This document shows, piece by piece, positions 25,610 to 35,477 of a stretch of 56,763 nt of DNA. The stretch lies in contig CALVEH010000011.1 in assembly GCA_944326545.1 (NCBI GenBank), forward strand, positions 1 through 56,763. Direction: 5' to 3'. The notes under the pieces were generated by a model. The model saw only the letters and a list, made by a program, of their open reading frames with translations. It was not told where the DNA came from and made no database searches. Each line of letters starts with the position of its first letter. The first letter of the stretch is position 1. The DNA comes from Candidatus Gastranaerophilales bacterium. GTDB lineage: Bacteria; Cyanobacteriota; Vampirovibrionia; Gastranaerophilales; Gastranaerophilaceae. Both the position numbers and the translations under genes were made by a program.

Positions 25610-26473
25610 GTGGGCCAGAGTTTAGATTTTGAGTTTATCCATGAAAACAAATGTAAAAGAGCTGTCCTGTTATTTCACGGAATGACAGGCAGCCCTTTTG
25701 AAATGAAAAAAATGGGGCGTGCATTATACGATGCAGATTTCGATGTGTTTTGTTATTGTCTTCCCGGACATGGCACAAGCCCTATAAACATAAAAACAGT
25801 GCGTTGGGAGGATTGGTATTCTGATTCTACGATGCATTACAGAGAATTGACCCAAAAATACGATGAAGTGTTCCTTGGCGGTTTGTGTATGGGGGCGGTT
25901 TTGGCGCTAACAATTGCGAGTGAATACAGAGAGGTGAAGGGTATTATTTCTCTTTCAACTACATTGTTTTTGGATGGTTGGACTATTCCTTGGTACAACT
26001 TTTTTATGCCTTTAGGCTTGCATACAATTTTGAGATATTATTACTCTTTCCCTGAAAGAGAACCATACGGATTGAAAAATGAAGCATTAAGAAAAAAAAT
26101 TGCTGCATTGCAAAAAAGAAATACAGAAGCGTTGGATAATTATCCTATGTCTTGCATATACGAGCTTTTGAAATTATCAAGATTTGCTCAAAAAAATATG
26201 TTTAAGGTAAAAGCTCCCGTTCTGTTAATGCACGCAAAAGAGGACGATTTAACAAGTACAAAAGGTTCTGTTTTTGTTTATAAAAATGTAAGTTCATCAA
26301 TCAGAAAATACATTGAGCTTGAAGACAGCTACCATCTTGTTGTAATGGATAATGAGAGAGATTTTGTTTTTAATACTTCTATAGAATTTTTAAACAGTCT
26401 TTCTGCTTATGCTCCGATTAGCAATAAAAAACCCGTTTTTATGGAAAGCGAGGATATTTTAAATGCACGTTGA
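25610..26473 (+). CDS. Alpha/beta hydrolase with Cys in the nucleophile position
   Basis: 287 residues of the carboxylesterase / monoacylglycerol-lipase type: oxyanion motif LLFHGMTGSPFEM, LPGHGTSP, nucleophile elbow GLCMGA (Cys93), acid region HAKEDDLTS and catalytic His in SYHLVVMD. The usual Ser (GxSxG) is Cys, as in dienelactone hydrolase. The start is GTG with AAAGG about ten bases upstream. It overlaps the next membrane protein gene by 11 bp and precedes bioF by two genes. A role in making the pimeloyl precursor of biotin, like BioH, is a speculation from position only. Confidence 0.75.
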   Translation: MGQSLDFEFIHENKCKRAVLLFHGMTGSPFEMKKMGRALYDADFDVFCYCLPGHGTSPINIKTVRWEDWYSDSTMHYRELTQKYDEVFLGGLCMGAVLALTIASEYREVKGIISLSTTLFLDGWTIPWYNFFMPLGLHTILRYYYSFPEREPYGLKNEALRKKIAALQKRNTEALDNYPMSCIYELLKLSRFAQKNMFKVKAPVLLMHAKEDDLTSTKGSVFVYKNVSSSIRKYIELEDSYHLVVMDNERDFVFNTSIEFLNSLSAYAPISNKKPVFMESEDILNAR

Positions 26474-26849
26474 TGTTTCACAAGTTTTAAAAATTATATC
26501 GCTTCTTCCTTTGTCTTTAAAATTTATTATCGTATCTAACATATTATTGATACTAGGTTTTATTATTGGTAAGTTAGCTCTTTATAAGAATGAAAATGCG
26601 GTTAAGTTTTATGCTTATTTTTCTGTTGTAATTTGCGTATTATTTACGTTGTATTTTATATCTATTATTTGGTTTTCAATAAGCAATCTTTTTGCAGGTA
26701 ATGCAGTTTATTCCGCAATATTTCCTATCTTTTTGTTTTTACCTTTTATTATTGGGCATTTTGCCTCTTATGAAAAAGTTCATTTCTATACAAATATTCA
26801 AATTTTAACATTGATAGTCAGTTTACTTTTGGCTTTGTCATTTATATAA
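26463..26849 (+). CDS. Small four-helix membrane protein
   Basis: 128 residues with four predicted transmembrane helices (about 18-38, 48-70, 78-98 and 106-127) and short loops. No family recognised. It overlaps the hydrolase gene by 11 bp and lies 8 bp before bioF, so it is translated within the same operon. Confidence 0.7.
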   Translation: MHVDVSQVLKIISLLPLSLKFIIVSNILLILGFIIGKLALYKNENAVKFYAYFSVVICVLFTLYFISIIWFSISNLFAGNAVYSAIFPIFLFLPFIIGHFASYEKVHFYTNIQILTLIVSLLLALSFI

Positions 26850-26857
26850 GGTGAAAT

Positions 26858-28018
26858 ATGTTTGAAAGATATAATAAAGAGTTACAAGAACTCAAAGATA
26901 ATTTTTGCAACAGAAAACTGATTTCTTTGAAAAAATCAGGCAAATATATTTTTGAGGATAATAAAAAATACTTAAATTTATCTTCTAACGATTATTTGGG
27001 TATTGCAGAAGATAGAAAAATTTTAAAAAACTTTTTAAAAATTGCAGATTTTTCTATGGGTTCTGCTTCATCAAGACTTTTGACCGGCAGCTCTTATGTC
27101 TATGCAAAGCTTGAGTGTCTTTTAGCTGCTTTGTACAGAAAAGATAAAGCTTTGATTTTTAACAGCGGATATCATGCAAATACAGGTATTATGTCTGCTT
27201 TATTGTCCAAAAGAGATGTTGTGTTTTGCGATAAATTGAATCACGCAAGTATTTTAGATGGCATAAAGTTGTCTGAGGCAAAAATGTTCAGATACAAACA
27301 TTTGGATTATGAACATTTGGAAGAATTGCTTCAAAAAAACAGAAATGAATACGATACGGCAATAATAGTTACGGAATCTTTGTTCAGTATGGATGGAGAT
27401 ATTGCTGATTTAAATAAATTGGTTGAAATTAAAAAGAAATATAATGCAATACTAGTTGTTGATGAAGCGCACGCTTTTGGCGTTTATGGTAACAGAGGAC
27501 TCGGGCTTGCAGAGGTTCAAGGTTGTATTGATGAAATTGATATCTTGATTGCAACGTTCGGTAAAGCAATTGGCTCTATGGGGGCTTTTTGTACGGGGCA
27601 TGATGGGTTGATTAATTACTTGATAAACAAGTGCAGACCTTTGATTTTTTCTACAGCAATCCCCGAGATAAATATTGCTTTTTCTTATTATGTAATAACA
27701 GAAGTTATTCCAAATTTAAGAAATGAACGACAAGAATTGTTAAAAACATCCGATAAATTAAGAGAAAAACTGTTTTCTTTAGGGCTAAAAACTATGGGCA
27801 GCAGCCATATAGTACCTGTAATACTTGGTGAAAATAAGATTGCGGTTGAGGCATCCAAAGAGTTGATCAATAACGGATATTACCTGCTCCCTATCAGACA
27901 TCCGACTGTTGCACAAAATACTGCAAGAGTTAGAATTTCATTAAGAGCAGATATCAGCTATGGAGAAATTGAGGAAATTCCTGATTTAATAAATAAAGCT
28001 GTAAAATCTGACTTTTGA
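26858..28018 (+). CDS. bioF: 8-amino-7-oxononanoate synthase (BioF-like)
   Basis: A 386-residue alpha-oxoamine synthase. Visible are the PLP Lys236 (ATFGKAIGSMGAF), VDEAHAFGVYG, NHASILDG and the BioF-type C-terminal LPIRHPTVAQNTARVRISL. BioF condenses pimeloyl-ACP or -CoA with alanine in biotin synthesis. The close relative Kbl (threonine pathway) usually has a different C-terminal sequence, so BioF is preferred. No bioA, bioB, bioC or bioD is visible in the window. GGTGAAAT gives a modest ribosome-binding site. Confidence 0.85.
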   Translation: MFERYNKELQELKDNFCNRKLISLKKSGKYIFEDNKKYLNLSSNDYLGIAEDRKILKNFLKIADFSMGSASSRLLTGSSYVYAKLECLLAALYRKDKALIFNSGYHANTGIMSALLSKRDVVFCDKLNHASILDGIKLSEAKMFRYKHLDYEHLEELLQKNRNEYDTAIIVTESLFSMDGDIADLNKLVEIKKKYNAILVVDEAHAFGVYGNRGLGLAEVQGCIDEIDILIATFGKAIGSMGAFCTGHDGLINYLINKCRPLIFSTAIPEINIAFSYYVITEVIPNLRNERQELLKTSDKLREKLFSLGLKTMGSSHIVPVILGENKIAVEASKELINNGYYLLPIRHPTVAQNTARVRISLRADISYGEIEEIPDLINKAVKSDF

Positions 28019-28068
28019 TAAAATATTATTAATAATATTTGTGTGTATTAATTAAATCGGAAAATCAA

Positions 28069-29178
28069 GTGAACCAGTATTATCAAAAAGATTTATATGC
28101 CATCTTGGGAGTTGAGCCTGATGCAAATGAGGCAACTATTAAATCTGCATATCGAAAACAAGCCCGTATATGGCACCCTGATGTGAATGACAACTCACAA
28201 GAAAGCATTGTAAGATTTAAAGAAATCACAGAAGCTTATGAAGTATTGACTGATACTCAAAGAAGAAGTCAGTATGACATATTGAAGGGCTTTAATTTCA
28301 GAAAAGAAAGTAAATATACTGAAAACCAGGCTAAAAAAGCCTATACGGAGGCTAATACCTCAAAAGAAAGTACTAAGACTTATACGTCAAATTCTGAAAA
28401 AAAAGACGAAAAAAAACAAGATTACCACGATAAAAGTTCTTTTTCTCAAGTGTTTGAAAATATCTTGGACGGATTATTTACATACGATTCTAAACCTAAA
28501 AATAAAAAGTCTGATACTCAAAAGAAAAAATTAAAACCTGAAAACGGCAGAGATATAAATTTAAACGTTACAATAAAACTTTCAGAAGCTATATCAGGAA
28601 CTAACAGAACCGTAAACGTTTTGCATAGTGAAAAATGCCCAAAATGCGAAGGCCGAAGATTTATTAACGGTGCAAAATGTCCTTTGTGCAAGGGAACAGG
28701 AGAGGTTTCAATCCATAAAAAACTTAACGTTAAAATTCCTGCAGGTATCAAAAAAGGTGCAAAAATCAGAATTGCAGACGAGGGCAATAAAGGTTATAAC
28801 GGCGGTAAAAACGGAGATTTATACCTGTTTGTTGATATTGAAGAATCAAGCTTTTTTAAATATGAGGGCAATAATGTATTGTGCGAAATACCTATAACTC
28901 CTTTTGAGGCGGTATTGGGTGCAAATATTGAAGTTCCAACTTTATCAGGTAGTGTTTCTATGAAAATACCGCCATATACTTCTACAGGACAGAAATTCCG
29001 TTTGTCACAACAAGGCATAGCTGATTCCAAAGGCAAGTCAGATAAAAAAGGTGATCAGATAGTTACCGTAAAAATTGTTGTGCCAAAAGATTTGACTGCA
29101 AAAGAAACTGAGTTGTATGAACAATTAAAAATGCTTTCAAAACACAATGTTAGGGAGAATTTATTAAATGACAAATAA
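28069..29178 (+). CDS. DnaJ-like chaperone with a reduced zinc centre
   Basis: 369 residues from the GTG at 28069; a TTG at 28039 opens a longer frame without a family-like extension. The J-domain (residues 6-70) has the HPD motif (RIWHPDVND). A charged linker rich in Lys and Ser follows to about 170. The zinc centre keeps only two CxxC units (CPKCEGRRF and CPLCKGTGEV) instead of the four in classic DnaJ. Two C-terminal substrate-binding beta domains follow. It therefore sits between type I DnaJ and CbpA. The end overlaps queE by 11 bp. Confidence 0.85.
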   Translation: MNQYYQKDLYAILGVEPDANEATIKSAYRKQARIWHPDVNDNSQESIVRFKEITEAYEVLTDTQRRSQYDILKGFNFRKESKYTENQAKKAYTEANTSKESTKTYTSNSEKKDEKKQDYHDKSSFSQVFENILDGLFTYDSKPKNKKSDTQKKKLKPENGRDINLNVTIKLSEAISGTNRTVNVLHSEKCPKCEGRRFINGAKCPLCKGTGEVSIHKKLNVKIPAGIKKGAKIRIADEGNKGYNGGKNGDLYLFVDIEESSFFKYEGNNVLCEIPITPFEAVLGANIEVPTLSGSVSMKIPPYTSTGQKFRLSQQGIADSKGKSDKKGDQIVTVKIVVPKDLTAKETELYEQLKMLSKHNVRENLLNDK

Positions 29179-29851
29179 TGCTAAAATTGCAGAGATATTT
29201 GATTCTATACAGGGAGAGGGACCGTATATTGGCTACAGACAACTGTTTATAAGATTTTGCGGTTGCAATCTTTTGTGTGATTATTGCGATACCGAATTTA
29301 ACAATGGTGATTTGTACAGTGTAGAAACTCTTTTAAACGAGGTGAAAAAATATAATCTTGAAGCTATTCATTCTGTCAGTTTAACAGGCGGTGAGCCATT
29401 GATTCATTATGAGTTTTTAAAAGAGTTTTTGCCTGAGTTAAAAAAACTTGGCGTAAAAGTTTATCTTGAAACAAACGGAACTTTATCAAAAGCACTTGCT
29501 GATGTTATTCAATATGTTGATATAATTTCTATGGATTTTAAGTTAGATTCTTGTGCAAAAATTGGTGATTTGTACAATAAACACGATGCATTTTTAGAGC
29601 AGGCTTCTAACGCTGGGGTTGAAACTTTTGCAAAGCTTGTTTTTGATGAAACAATAAAAGATTTTGAAATAAATGAATGTATTAAATTGGCTCAAAAGTA
29701 TGATATTGCCGTTATCTTACAGCCAAAAATGGATGGCAATACAATAAAGGTTTCTCACGATAAAATCATGGAAACCTTTAACTGTTTTTCTGAAAAATAT
29801 TATAATACCAGACTTATTGGACAGGTACATAAATTTTTTGATATAAGATAA
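29168..29851 (+). CDS. queE: 7-carboxy-7-deazaguanine synthase
   Basis: A 227-residue radical SAM enzyme of queuosine / 7-deazaguanine synthesis, converting carboxytetrahydropterin to 7-carboxy-7-deazaguanine. Cys33, Cys37 and Cys40 (CNLLCDYC) bind the cluster. SIQGEGPYIGYRQLFIRF at the N-terminus and LTGGEPLI are family hallmarks. It overlaps the DnaJ-like gene by 11 bp, with AGGGAGA just upstream of its ATG. No queC, queD or queF is nearby. Confidence 0.93.
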   Translation: MTNNAKIAEIFDSIQGEGPYIGYRQLFIRFCGCNLLCDYCDTEFNNGDLYSVETLLNEVKKYNLEAIHSVSLTGGEPLIHYEFLKEFLPELKKLGVKVYLETNGTLSKALADVIQYVDIISMDFKLDSCAKIGDLYNKHDAFLEQASNAGVETFAKLVFDETIKDFEINECIKLAQKYDIAVILQPKMDGNTIKVSHDKIMETFNCFSEKYYNTRLIGQVHKFFDIR

Positions 29852-30589
29852 TTATTCTCTTCTCAAAAGTGCAATAAGTCTTAGAATTTCTACATAAAGC
29901 CATACAAGAGTTACAGTAAGTCCGAATGCGCCGTACCACTCGTAATCTTTAGGTAGAAGGTTTGCTGCGCCTTTTTCTATAAAATCAAAATCCAATATCA
30001 AGCTTAATGATGCTACCAATACTACTAATCCGCTAAATACCATAGCCATAGGTGAAGAACCTGATATAAAAGGAATTGAAAAATGGAAAAAGCTGCCTAT
30101 TATATCAATTAAATACAAAATCATAATTGCAAAAATAGCAGTAGTAAGTGTTGCTCTGAATTTTTCAGTCGCTTTAATTGCACCTACTCTATAAAGGAAT
30201 AACATTGTCATAAATGCAATGAATGTTCCAGAAATTGCTTGTAAAGCTATGCCTGGGAATTGTGCTTCAAGCATAATTGACAATCCGCCAAGTAATGCAC
30301 CTTCTGCAAATGCATATATAGGGGCGATAAATTTAGTAAATTTATGCATAAATATTGCTGCAAAACCGCTAATCAAACCGGCTATTAGGGCAATAAACAT
30401 AATCATCATTACTTTGTCAGCGTAGCCCATTATTGCCTCATAAACTACAGCTGCTGCAGAAACCAGCGCAATTGCAATCAATGCAAAAGTCTTGCCAATA
30501 GTTCCGTTAACAGTCATTGGTGCGCTGCTTAGTGTTTCTATATTATCTCCATCCATTCTTGATAATACAGGATTTGTACTTCTGAACAT
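29852..30589 (-). CDS. Bax inhibitor-1 / YccA family membrane protein
   Basis: 245 residues with seven predicted transmembrane helices after a soluble 30-residue N-terminus (MFRSTNPVLSRMD). The family pattern is seen in the N-terminal RSTNPVL motif and the C-terminal LVASLSLILDFDFIEKGA and YEWYGAFGLTVTLVWLYVEI. Members are membrane stress-related proteins, some being pH-dependent calcium leak channels; the role here is not known. GGAGG gives a strong ribosome-binding site. It abuts queE tail to tail with no gap and lies 58 bp after the HD gene. Confidence 0.88.
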   Translation of the reverse strand: MFRSTNPVLSRMDGDNIETLSSAPMTVNGTIGKTFALIAIALVSAAAVVYEAIMGYADKVMMIMFIALIAGLISGFAAIFMHKFTKFIAPIYAFAEGALLGGLSIMLEAQFPGIALQAISGTFIAFMTMLFLYRVGAIKATEKFRATLTTAIFAIMILYLIDIIGSFFHFSIPFISGSSPMAMVFSGLVVLVASLSLILDFDFIEKGAANLLPKDYEWYGAFGLTVTLVWLYVEILRLIALLRRE

Positions 30590-30647
30590 ATAAAACCTCC
30601 GTTTCTACTTATTCAATAGCACATTTTAGCCAAAATATCAATTATAC

Positions 30648-31235
30648 TTACATAAAAAGGAAGTTTATCTTTTTTTGCAAAACAAATTCAAGCAAATCTT
30701 TTTTTTCTTCTGCCATTTTTAGGTTTGGTTTAAATCCTATTGTTTTTATTTTGATATCAATAGTTTTTTCAGATTCAATGGCTTCCATTCTCAGTATCAG
30801 GTTTTTATGAGGTTTATCAAGCCCGTCTGCCAATCTTAGTATTGCACCGAGTTTTGTGACAAGAGTTTGGTTTTCTTGTGTTAATTGAGCAAAAGCTTCG
30901 TGTTTATTTGTGTCAGGGAAAGAACCTCTGTGGTATCTTGCAACGTTGGCTATAATATCAATTTCTTCGTTGGTATAGTTTTCTATACCTTCATTTTTTA
31001 TGATTGTCATTGTGTGTTTGTGGTGAGATTTCTTTTCTATGCAGTAGCCTATGTCGTGCAGCAAAGAAGCTTGTGACAGGTATTCTGTTGCTTTTTCAGG
31101 CAGATTTTTAAAATCTTCAACTCCGTTTTTTAACGCAGATAAAATCATTAATGAGTATTTTTCAACTTCTTTTGCGTGTTCTTTATTTTTGCAATATTTT
31201 TCAAACAAATTTGGTTTAGTCATTAGTTCATTCAT
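30648..31235 (-). CDS. Standalone HD-domain protein (Ppx/GppA C-terminal type)
   Basis: 195 residues forming an HD phosphohydrolase domain: ASLLHDIGYCIEKKSHHKH, then VARYHRGSFPD and LGAILRLADGLDK. This resembles the HD domain found at the C-terminus of exopolyphosphatase/guanosine pentaphosphatase, without the ASKHA part. It begins 8 bp inside the end of the hybrid cheA gene, which suggests co-translation and a link to the chemosensory pathway, for example cyclic-nucleotide or (p)ppGpp turnover. The substrate is unknown. Confidence 0.8.
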   Translation of the reverse strand: MNELMTKPNLFEKYCKNKEHAKEVEKYSLMILSALKNGVEDFKNLPEKATEYLSQASLLHDIGYCIEKKSHHKHTMTIIKNEGIENYTNEEIDIIANVARYHRGSFPDTNKHEAFAQLTQENQTLVTKLGAILRLADGLDKPHKNLILRMEAIESEKTIDIKIKTIGFKPNLKMAEEKKDLLEFVLQKKINFLFM

Positions 31236-34200
31236 TTTTTAGTAATTTTTCTATTATGTCCAGCAAGTAGTCTTGATTAAAGTTAGATTTTTTTATGAAA
31301 GCATTAACATCGGGCATGTCTTTTGTCAGATGTTCTGTGTCGTATGATGTTATTAAAATTATCGGTATGTCTTTTAATTTTCTATGGTTTTTTAGTTCTT
31401 TTACAAACATTCTACCATCCATCTCCGGCATTTCCATATCCGAAAGAATTAAATCAAAATCATCTTTGTATAAACTTTCAAAAGCTTCTCTCGGGTTTTT
31501 AACCATTTCAAAGCTATATCCCCAGTGAACAAGGATGTTTTTCAACAATTCTCTTGTTGTCATTGAATCGTCAACAATAAGGATTTTATAGTCTTTGTTG
31601 GTCTTTGTTTGCATTTGATACTTGGGTGCCGCAATGAGTGGTTTTTCAACGGGAACGTATGTGCTTTTATATAGCTCAGGTATATTCAAAATCAGACAAA
31701 CATCTCCGTTTGCAAGAGTTGTTATACCTGAAATGTTTTTAAGTTTCATAATAGGCGGTTCAAGTTTCTTTTGTAAGATGTTTTGGTCGCCAAGAATCTT
31801 GTCAACAATTATGCCCATAAGACTGTTTTCTACATCAATAAGTATGACAGTCTTTTTGTCAGAATTTTGATACTCCATATCAGGGGGCAGTTTCATCAAA
31901 TCACTCAGGTTGAATAGGTTGACTGTTTTGCCTTCGATAACAAAAGATTTTGAGTTGTTTCTTACATAAATATCTTTTTCATCAATCCACATAACATTTT
32001 TTATTGATGTCATCGGCATTGCAAACAGCTGTTTAGAAGATTGTATTATAAATGCTTTTAATGTGGACATTGTGATAGGCAGCTCAATAGTTATTTTGGT
32101 ACCTTGATTTGGTACTGAAAATACTTTTACTGTGCCGTTGAGTTGAGAAATTTTGGTTTGTACAATATCAAGCCCTACCCCACGACCTGAGATTTCTGTT
32201 ACAACTTTTTCTGTAGAAAAACCAGGCCAAAAGATAATGTTCATTATCTGTTCTGCAGAGAGGTATTCTGCTTCTCTTGCGCTAATCAGATTTTTTTCTA
32301 ACGCTCTGTTTACAATCTTTTTGAGGTCAATTCCTCTTCCATCGTCGTGGATTTCGATAATAATTTTGTTTTGGAGACTTTTGGCAATGAGATAAATTTT
32401 ACCTTTTGGCGGTTTGCCCGCTGCAATACGTTCTTGTGGTGTTTCTATACCGTGGTCGATAGAATTTCTTATTATGTGCATTAAAGGTGCTTTTATTTCT
32501 TCTATGACCTTTTTGTCTGCACTGGTTTCACTACCTGATATTAAGAGCTCAATGTCCTTGCCTGTGTCTTTTGAAATATCTCTTATCATCCTTGGAAACA
32601 TATGGAAAATTGTAGCTAACGGCAAAACTCTGATGTTTTTAACCATACTTTCAAGTTGAGTGATTATGACATTGAGTTTTGTATCTTCTTCGTCTACTGA
32701 TTTTTGCAGACTCAGGATTCTGTTTGTTAGTTTTAAAATCTTTGCTGAATTTTCTTGAAATATGGAGTAAATTTGTTTGCTAAAAACCGATAGTGTTGAG
32801 TAATCTATTTGATCATCTTTATTTAAGTATTTTCTGTCGTAATATTTTATAAAGCTTTGGGATTTGTGGTTGAAGTTTCTCCATTCATTCAAATCCGTAA
32901 GAATTTTTTCAAGCTCTGAGATATTTTTTTTGTGCTTGATTCTGCCTATAATCAGCTCACCCATTTGGTTTACGAGTCTGTCGAGTTTTTTTGAATCAAC
33001 ACGCAGTGTTCTGATTGATGTTGTTTCATAAGAGTTGAAAAAGTCTTGAGCTTTTTTTACAGGTAGTGCTGATTCATCAATGGTTGCACTCAAGTTTGTC
33101 AGAGGGTTAACTGATGAATTCAAATCGAGCATTTGCTTGATTATATCGAGTCTTTGCAAAACAAGAGAGATATCCTCTTGTTGGTCTTTTTCTTCGCCTG
33201 CCATTTTTTCTACGGAAGCAAAGCATTGTTTTAATACTGCGACAATTTCTTTTTCCGGCAGTCTTTTGCTGTTTTTTAGAATTTCCAGGATTTCGTTTAA
33301 TTTTTTTACTAAGTCTGTAATTTCTGAACTACTGTTGTTTTGCAAGATATTATTTATTGCTTCTTGTATTTCAGGGATTTGAGACAGATTGTTTTCAAGA
33401 TGGGTTAAACCTTCTTTTATTGTGTTTATGTTATTTAATAATTCTGTTGGCAGTGAGTTGTCTGAGTCTTGACTTGTGTCACTTTTTTCTTCGTTTTGTT
33501 CTTTTTCTGTGTTGATTTTGTTAGAGATTAATTTTTTTATATCAAGTTTATTGATATTTTGTGATTCATAAATCTTGTTGAGGCTGTTTAATATGTTGGT
33601 TAACTTTTTGTTTAGTTCAGCGACTTCGTCTTCGTTAACTATATTGGAACTTTGCATAACAAAGTCTATTTTTTGCTCTATTTCACTAAGTTCTTTTTTT
33701 ATTTCAGAGTATTCTGTTTCTTCAAAAGATTCTTTTAACTGTTTTATTAAATCGTCAAAAGTATCTATATAAGAAGATCCCTCTTCTCCTGCCATATTGG
33801 TTAATAGCAAGTATGATTCAGAAAGTAGGGCATTTACTTTGTTAATGCTTTTTTGGTGCTCTTCACTGATGTCATTTTTGGGTGTAGTTTCTTCGAGAAC
33901 TTCTTTTATTGGTACAACCGGTTCTTTAATGATTTGTTTTTCTTCATTTTTTTTGAGTATTGTATCAATATTATCAATTTGTTTTTGAATATCATCCGTG
34001 TAATATTCTTTTTTCAACTTTACTGATTCTTGTATAAGCTCAGACATCAAATCAATTGCGTTGTAAAGCGCGTCGGAGATTTCTCTGTTTATTTTTATCT
34101 TTTTTTCTTTTGCCAGACCAAGAACATCTTCTGCTTTGTGTGCAAGACGTTGGATATTATTGAAGCCTATCATTCTTGCCGCACCTTTTAATGAGTGGGC

Positions 34201-34347
34201 ATCTCTAAATAAGTAAACAAGAAGCTCTTCGTTATTTGGATTCGATTCAAGCTGAAGAAGGTTGTTGTTGAGTTTTTGAACTATCTCTTCAGTTTCTCCT
34301 CTGAATATATTTAATATTTCATCAAACTCTTCTGGTGAAAAATCCAT
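31228..34347 (-). CDS. cheA: Hybrid chemosensory histidine kinase CheA with receiver domain
   Basis: 1039 residues. An N-terminal HPt domain has the phosphorylated His51 (FRDAHSLKGAARMIGF). A long acidic, coiled-coil-like linker (about 110-430) replaces the usual P2 region. Next come the dimerisation and ATPase domains (NSIDHGIETPQER, DDGRGIDLKKI, GRGVGLDIV) and a CheW-like domain. A C-terminal response receiver (LIVDDSMTTREL, DLILSDMEMPEMDGRM) follows. Hybrid CheA proteins of this plan control twitching or phototaxis in cyanobacteria (Pix/Hmp systems) and gliding in other bacteria. It lies 14 bp after the transducer gene and overlaps the HD gene. Confidence 0.93.
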   Translation of the reverse strand: MDFSPEEFDEILNIFRGETEEIVQKLNNNLLQLESNPNNEELLVYLFRDAHSLKGAARMIGFNNIQRLAHKAEDVLGLAKEKKIKINREISDALYNAIDLMSELIQESVKLKKEYYTDDIQKQIDNIDTILKKNEEKQIIKEPVVPIKEVLEETTPKNDISEEHQKSINKVNALLSESYLLLTNMAGEEGSSYIDTFDDLIKQLKESFEETEYSEIKKELSEIEQKIDFVMQSSNIVNEDEVAELNKKLTNILNSLNKIYESQNINKLDIKKLISNKINTEKEQNEEKSDTSQDSDNSLPTELLNNINTIKEGLTHLENNLSQIPEIQEAINNILQNNSSSEITDLVKKLNEILEILKNSKRLPEKEIVAVLKQCFASVEKMAGEEKDQQEDISLVLQRLDIIKQMLDLNSSVNPLTNLSATIDESALPVKKAQDFFNSYETTSIRTLRVDSKKLDRLVNQMGELIIGRIKHKKNISELEKILTDLNEWRNFNHKSQSFIKYYDRKYLNKDDQIDYSTLSVFSKQIYSIFQENSAKILKLTNRILSLQKSVDEEDTKLNVIITQLESMVKNIRVLPLATIFHMFPRMIRDISKDTGKDIELLISGSETSADKKVIEEIKAPLMHIIRNSIDHGIETPQERIAAGKPPKGKIYLIAKSLQNKIIIEIHDDGRGIDLKKIVNRALEKNLISAREAEYLSAEQIMNIIFWPGFSTEKVVTEISGRGVGLDIVQTKISQLNGTVKVFSVPNQGTKITIELPITMSTLKAFIIQSSKQLFAMPMTSIKNVMWIDEKDIYVRNNSKSFVIEGKTVNLFNLSDLMKLPPDMEYQNSDKKTVILIDVENSLMGIIVDKILGDQNILQKKLEPPIMKLKNISGITTLANGDVCLILNIPELYKSTYVPVEKPLIAAPKYQMQTKTNKDYKILIVDDSMTTRELLKNILVHWGYSFEMVKNPREAFESLYKDDFDLILSDMEMPEMDGRMFVKELKNHRKLKDIPIILITSYDTEHLTKDMPDVNAFIKKSNFNQDYLLDIIEKLLKNE

Positions 34348-34361
34348 TTATTTACCGTTTT

Positions 34362-35369
34362 CTAGATATTTTTTAAGTTGTTTATGTTTTCAATGTTGTA
34401 ATTGAAAGTCTTTAATATATCAGACAAGTCACTTACGTTTTCTTTTAAATCTTTTACAATTTCACCTGACAGTTTTTCTTGGTTTTCTGAATTAAATGAA
34501 ACATTTTCTATAAACTTCATTAAAGTAGAAAGTGTATTATTTAACACATTAAAGTTTTCTTCGATGTTGCTGGCAAGTTTTACGCCTGATTCGATTTCTT
34601 TACTACCTTCTTCAGTTGCCATTACTGTTGAGTTTGTAGTGTGTTGGATATCGTTAATCAAAGATGCAATTTTTGTAGTTGCTTGTTTTGATTCGTCAGC
34701 GAGTTTTCTGATTTCGCCTGCAACAACCGCAAAACCTTTACCGTGCTCACCTGCTCTTGCAGCTTCTACTGCAGCATTTAGTGCAAGCATGTTTGTTTGT
34801 TCTGCAATATCTTCAACAAGCCCGATGATTGAACCGATTTGTTGGATGTATTCGCTCAATTCCAAAATTAACTCTGCAATAATTTGTATTCTTTGTTTCA
34901 ACACAATCATTTTATCTATGTTTGCTTGTACCGGTTTTTGTTCTATTTCTGCATTTTTTAAAGATTGTGTCACTTTATACAAAACTTCTTTTGAATTTTG
35001 TTTTAAAGCAAAACTTAATGATTTCAATTTTTCTACACTGTTAGCAGTTTCTAAAAAAGAATGTTCGTATTTTGATATTTCGTTTTTTTGGTTAATTGTT
35101 AAATCAAGTATTTTGGACGCAGAATCTGATGTTTTCTTTTCTTTGTTTTTTATGTCGTTGCTAAGAGCCTTTAGTATCCACTCTCTTGACCAGATATATT
35201 GTCCTATGTAAGCAATAAACAAAAACGATACAACAGAAATTGTTGTAATATTCCAAATTTGTTTAATGGATACAAAAAGAATCATGACAAGAATTATTAT
35301 GAGGAATAATATATCCAATATAAACTTAATGTCAGCTCTTTTTTGATAATCAAACTCATTATTGTCCAT
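34362..35369 (-). CDS. Methyl-accepting chemotaxis transducer without sensor domain
   Basis: 335 residues. Two adjacent transmembrane helices (about 14-36 and 40-62) are joined by a very short loop, so there is no periplasmic sensing domain. A cytoplasmic signalling coiled coil follows, with the hairpin tip [20 protein letters not shown] and [18 protein letters not shown]. It may sense a membrane state or another membrane protein. AGGA at 8 nt supports the start. It is first in the operon with cheA and the HD gene, and divergent from the double CheW gene. No cheR or cheB is visible. Confidence 0.9.
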   Translation of the reverse strand: MDNNEFDYQKRADIKFILDILFLIIILVMILFVSIKQIWNITTISVVSFLFIAYIGQYIWSREWILKALSNDIKNKEKKTSDSASKILDLTINQKNEISKYEHSFLETANSVEKLKSLSFALKQNSKEVLYKVTQSLKNAEIEQKPVQANIDKMIVLKQRIQIIAELILELSEYIQQIGSIIGLVEDIAEQTNMLALNAAVEAARAGEHGKGFAVVAGEIRKLADESKQATTKIASLINDIQHTTNSTVMATEEGSKEIESGVKLASNIEENFNVLNNTLSTLMKFIENVSFNSENQEKLSGEIVKDLKENVSDLSDILKTFNYNIENINNLKNI

Positions 35370-35477
35370 AATATAAATCCTATAACTCCTATTATTTTTG
35401 GTGAAAATGCAATATAATTATTTTATTACAAATTTTAGTTTATGTCGATTATTAAGTCTTAAAACGATGAAGGAAAT

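Noticed and set aside
24189..28018. Complete biotin operon (aminotransferase as BioA, hydrolase as BioH, bioF)
   Set aside because: Only BioF is well supported. The aminotransferase has a Cys-rich loop unlike BioA, the hydrolase has a Cys nucleophile, and bioB, bioC and bioD are absent.
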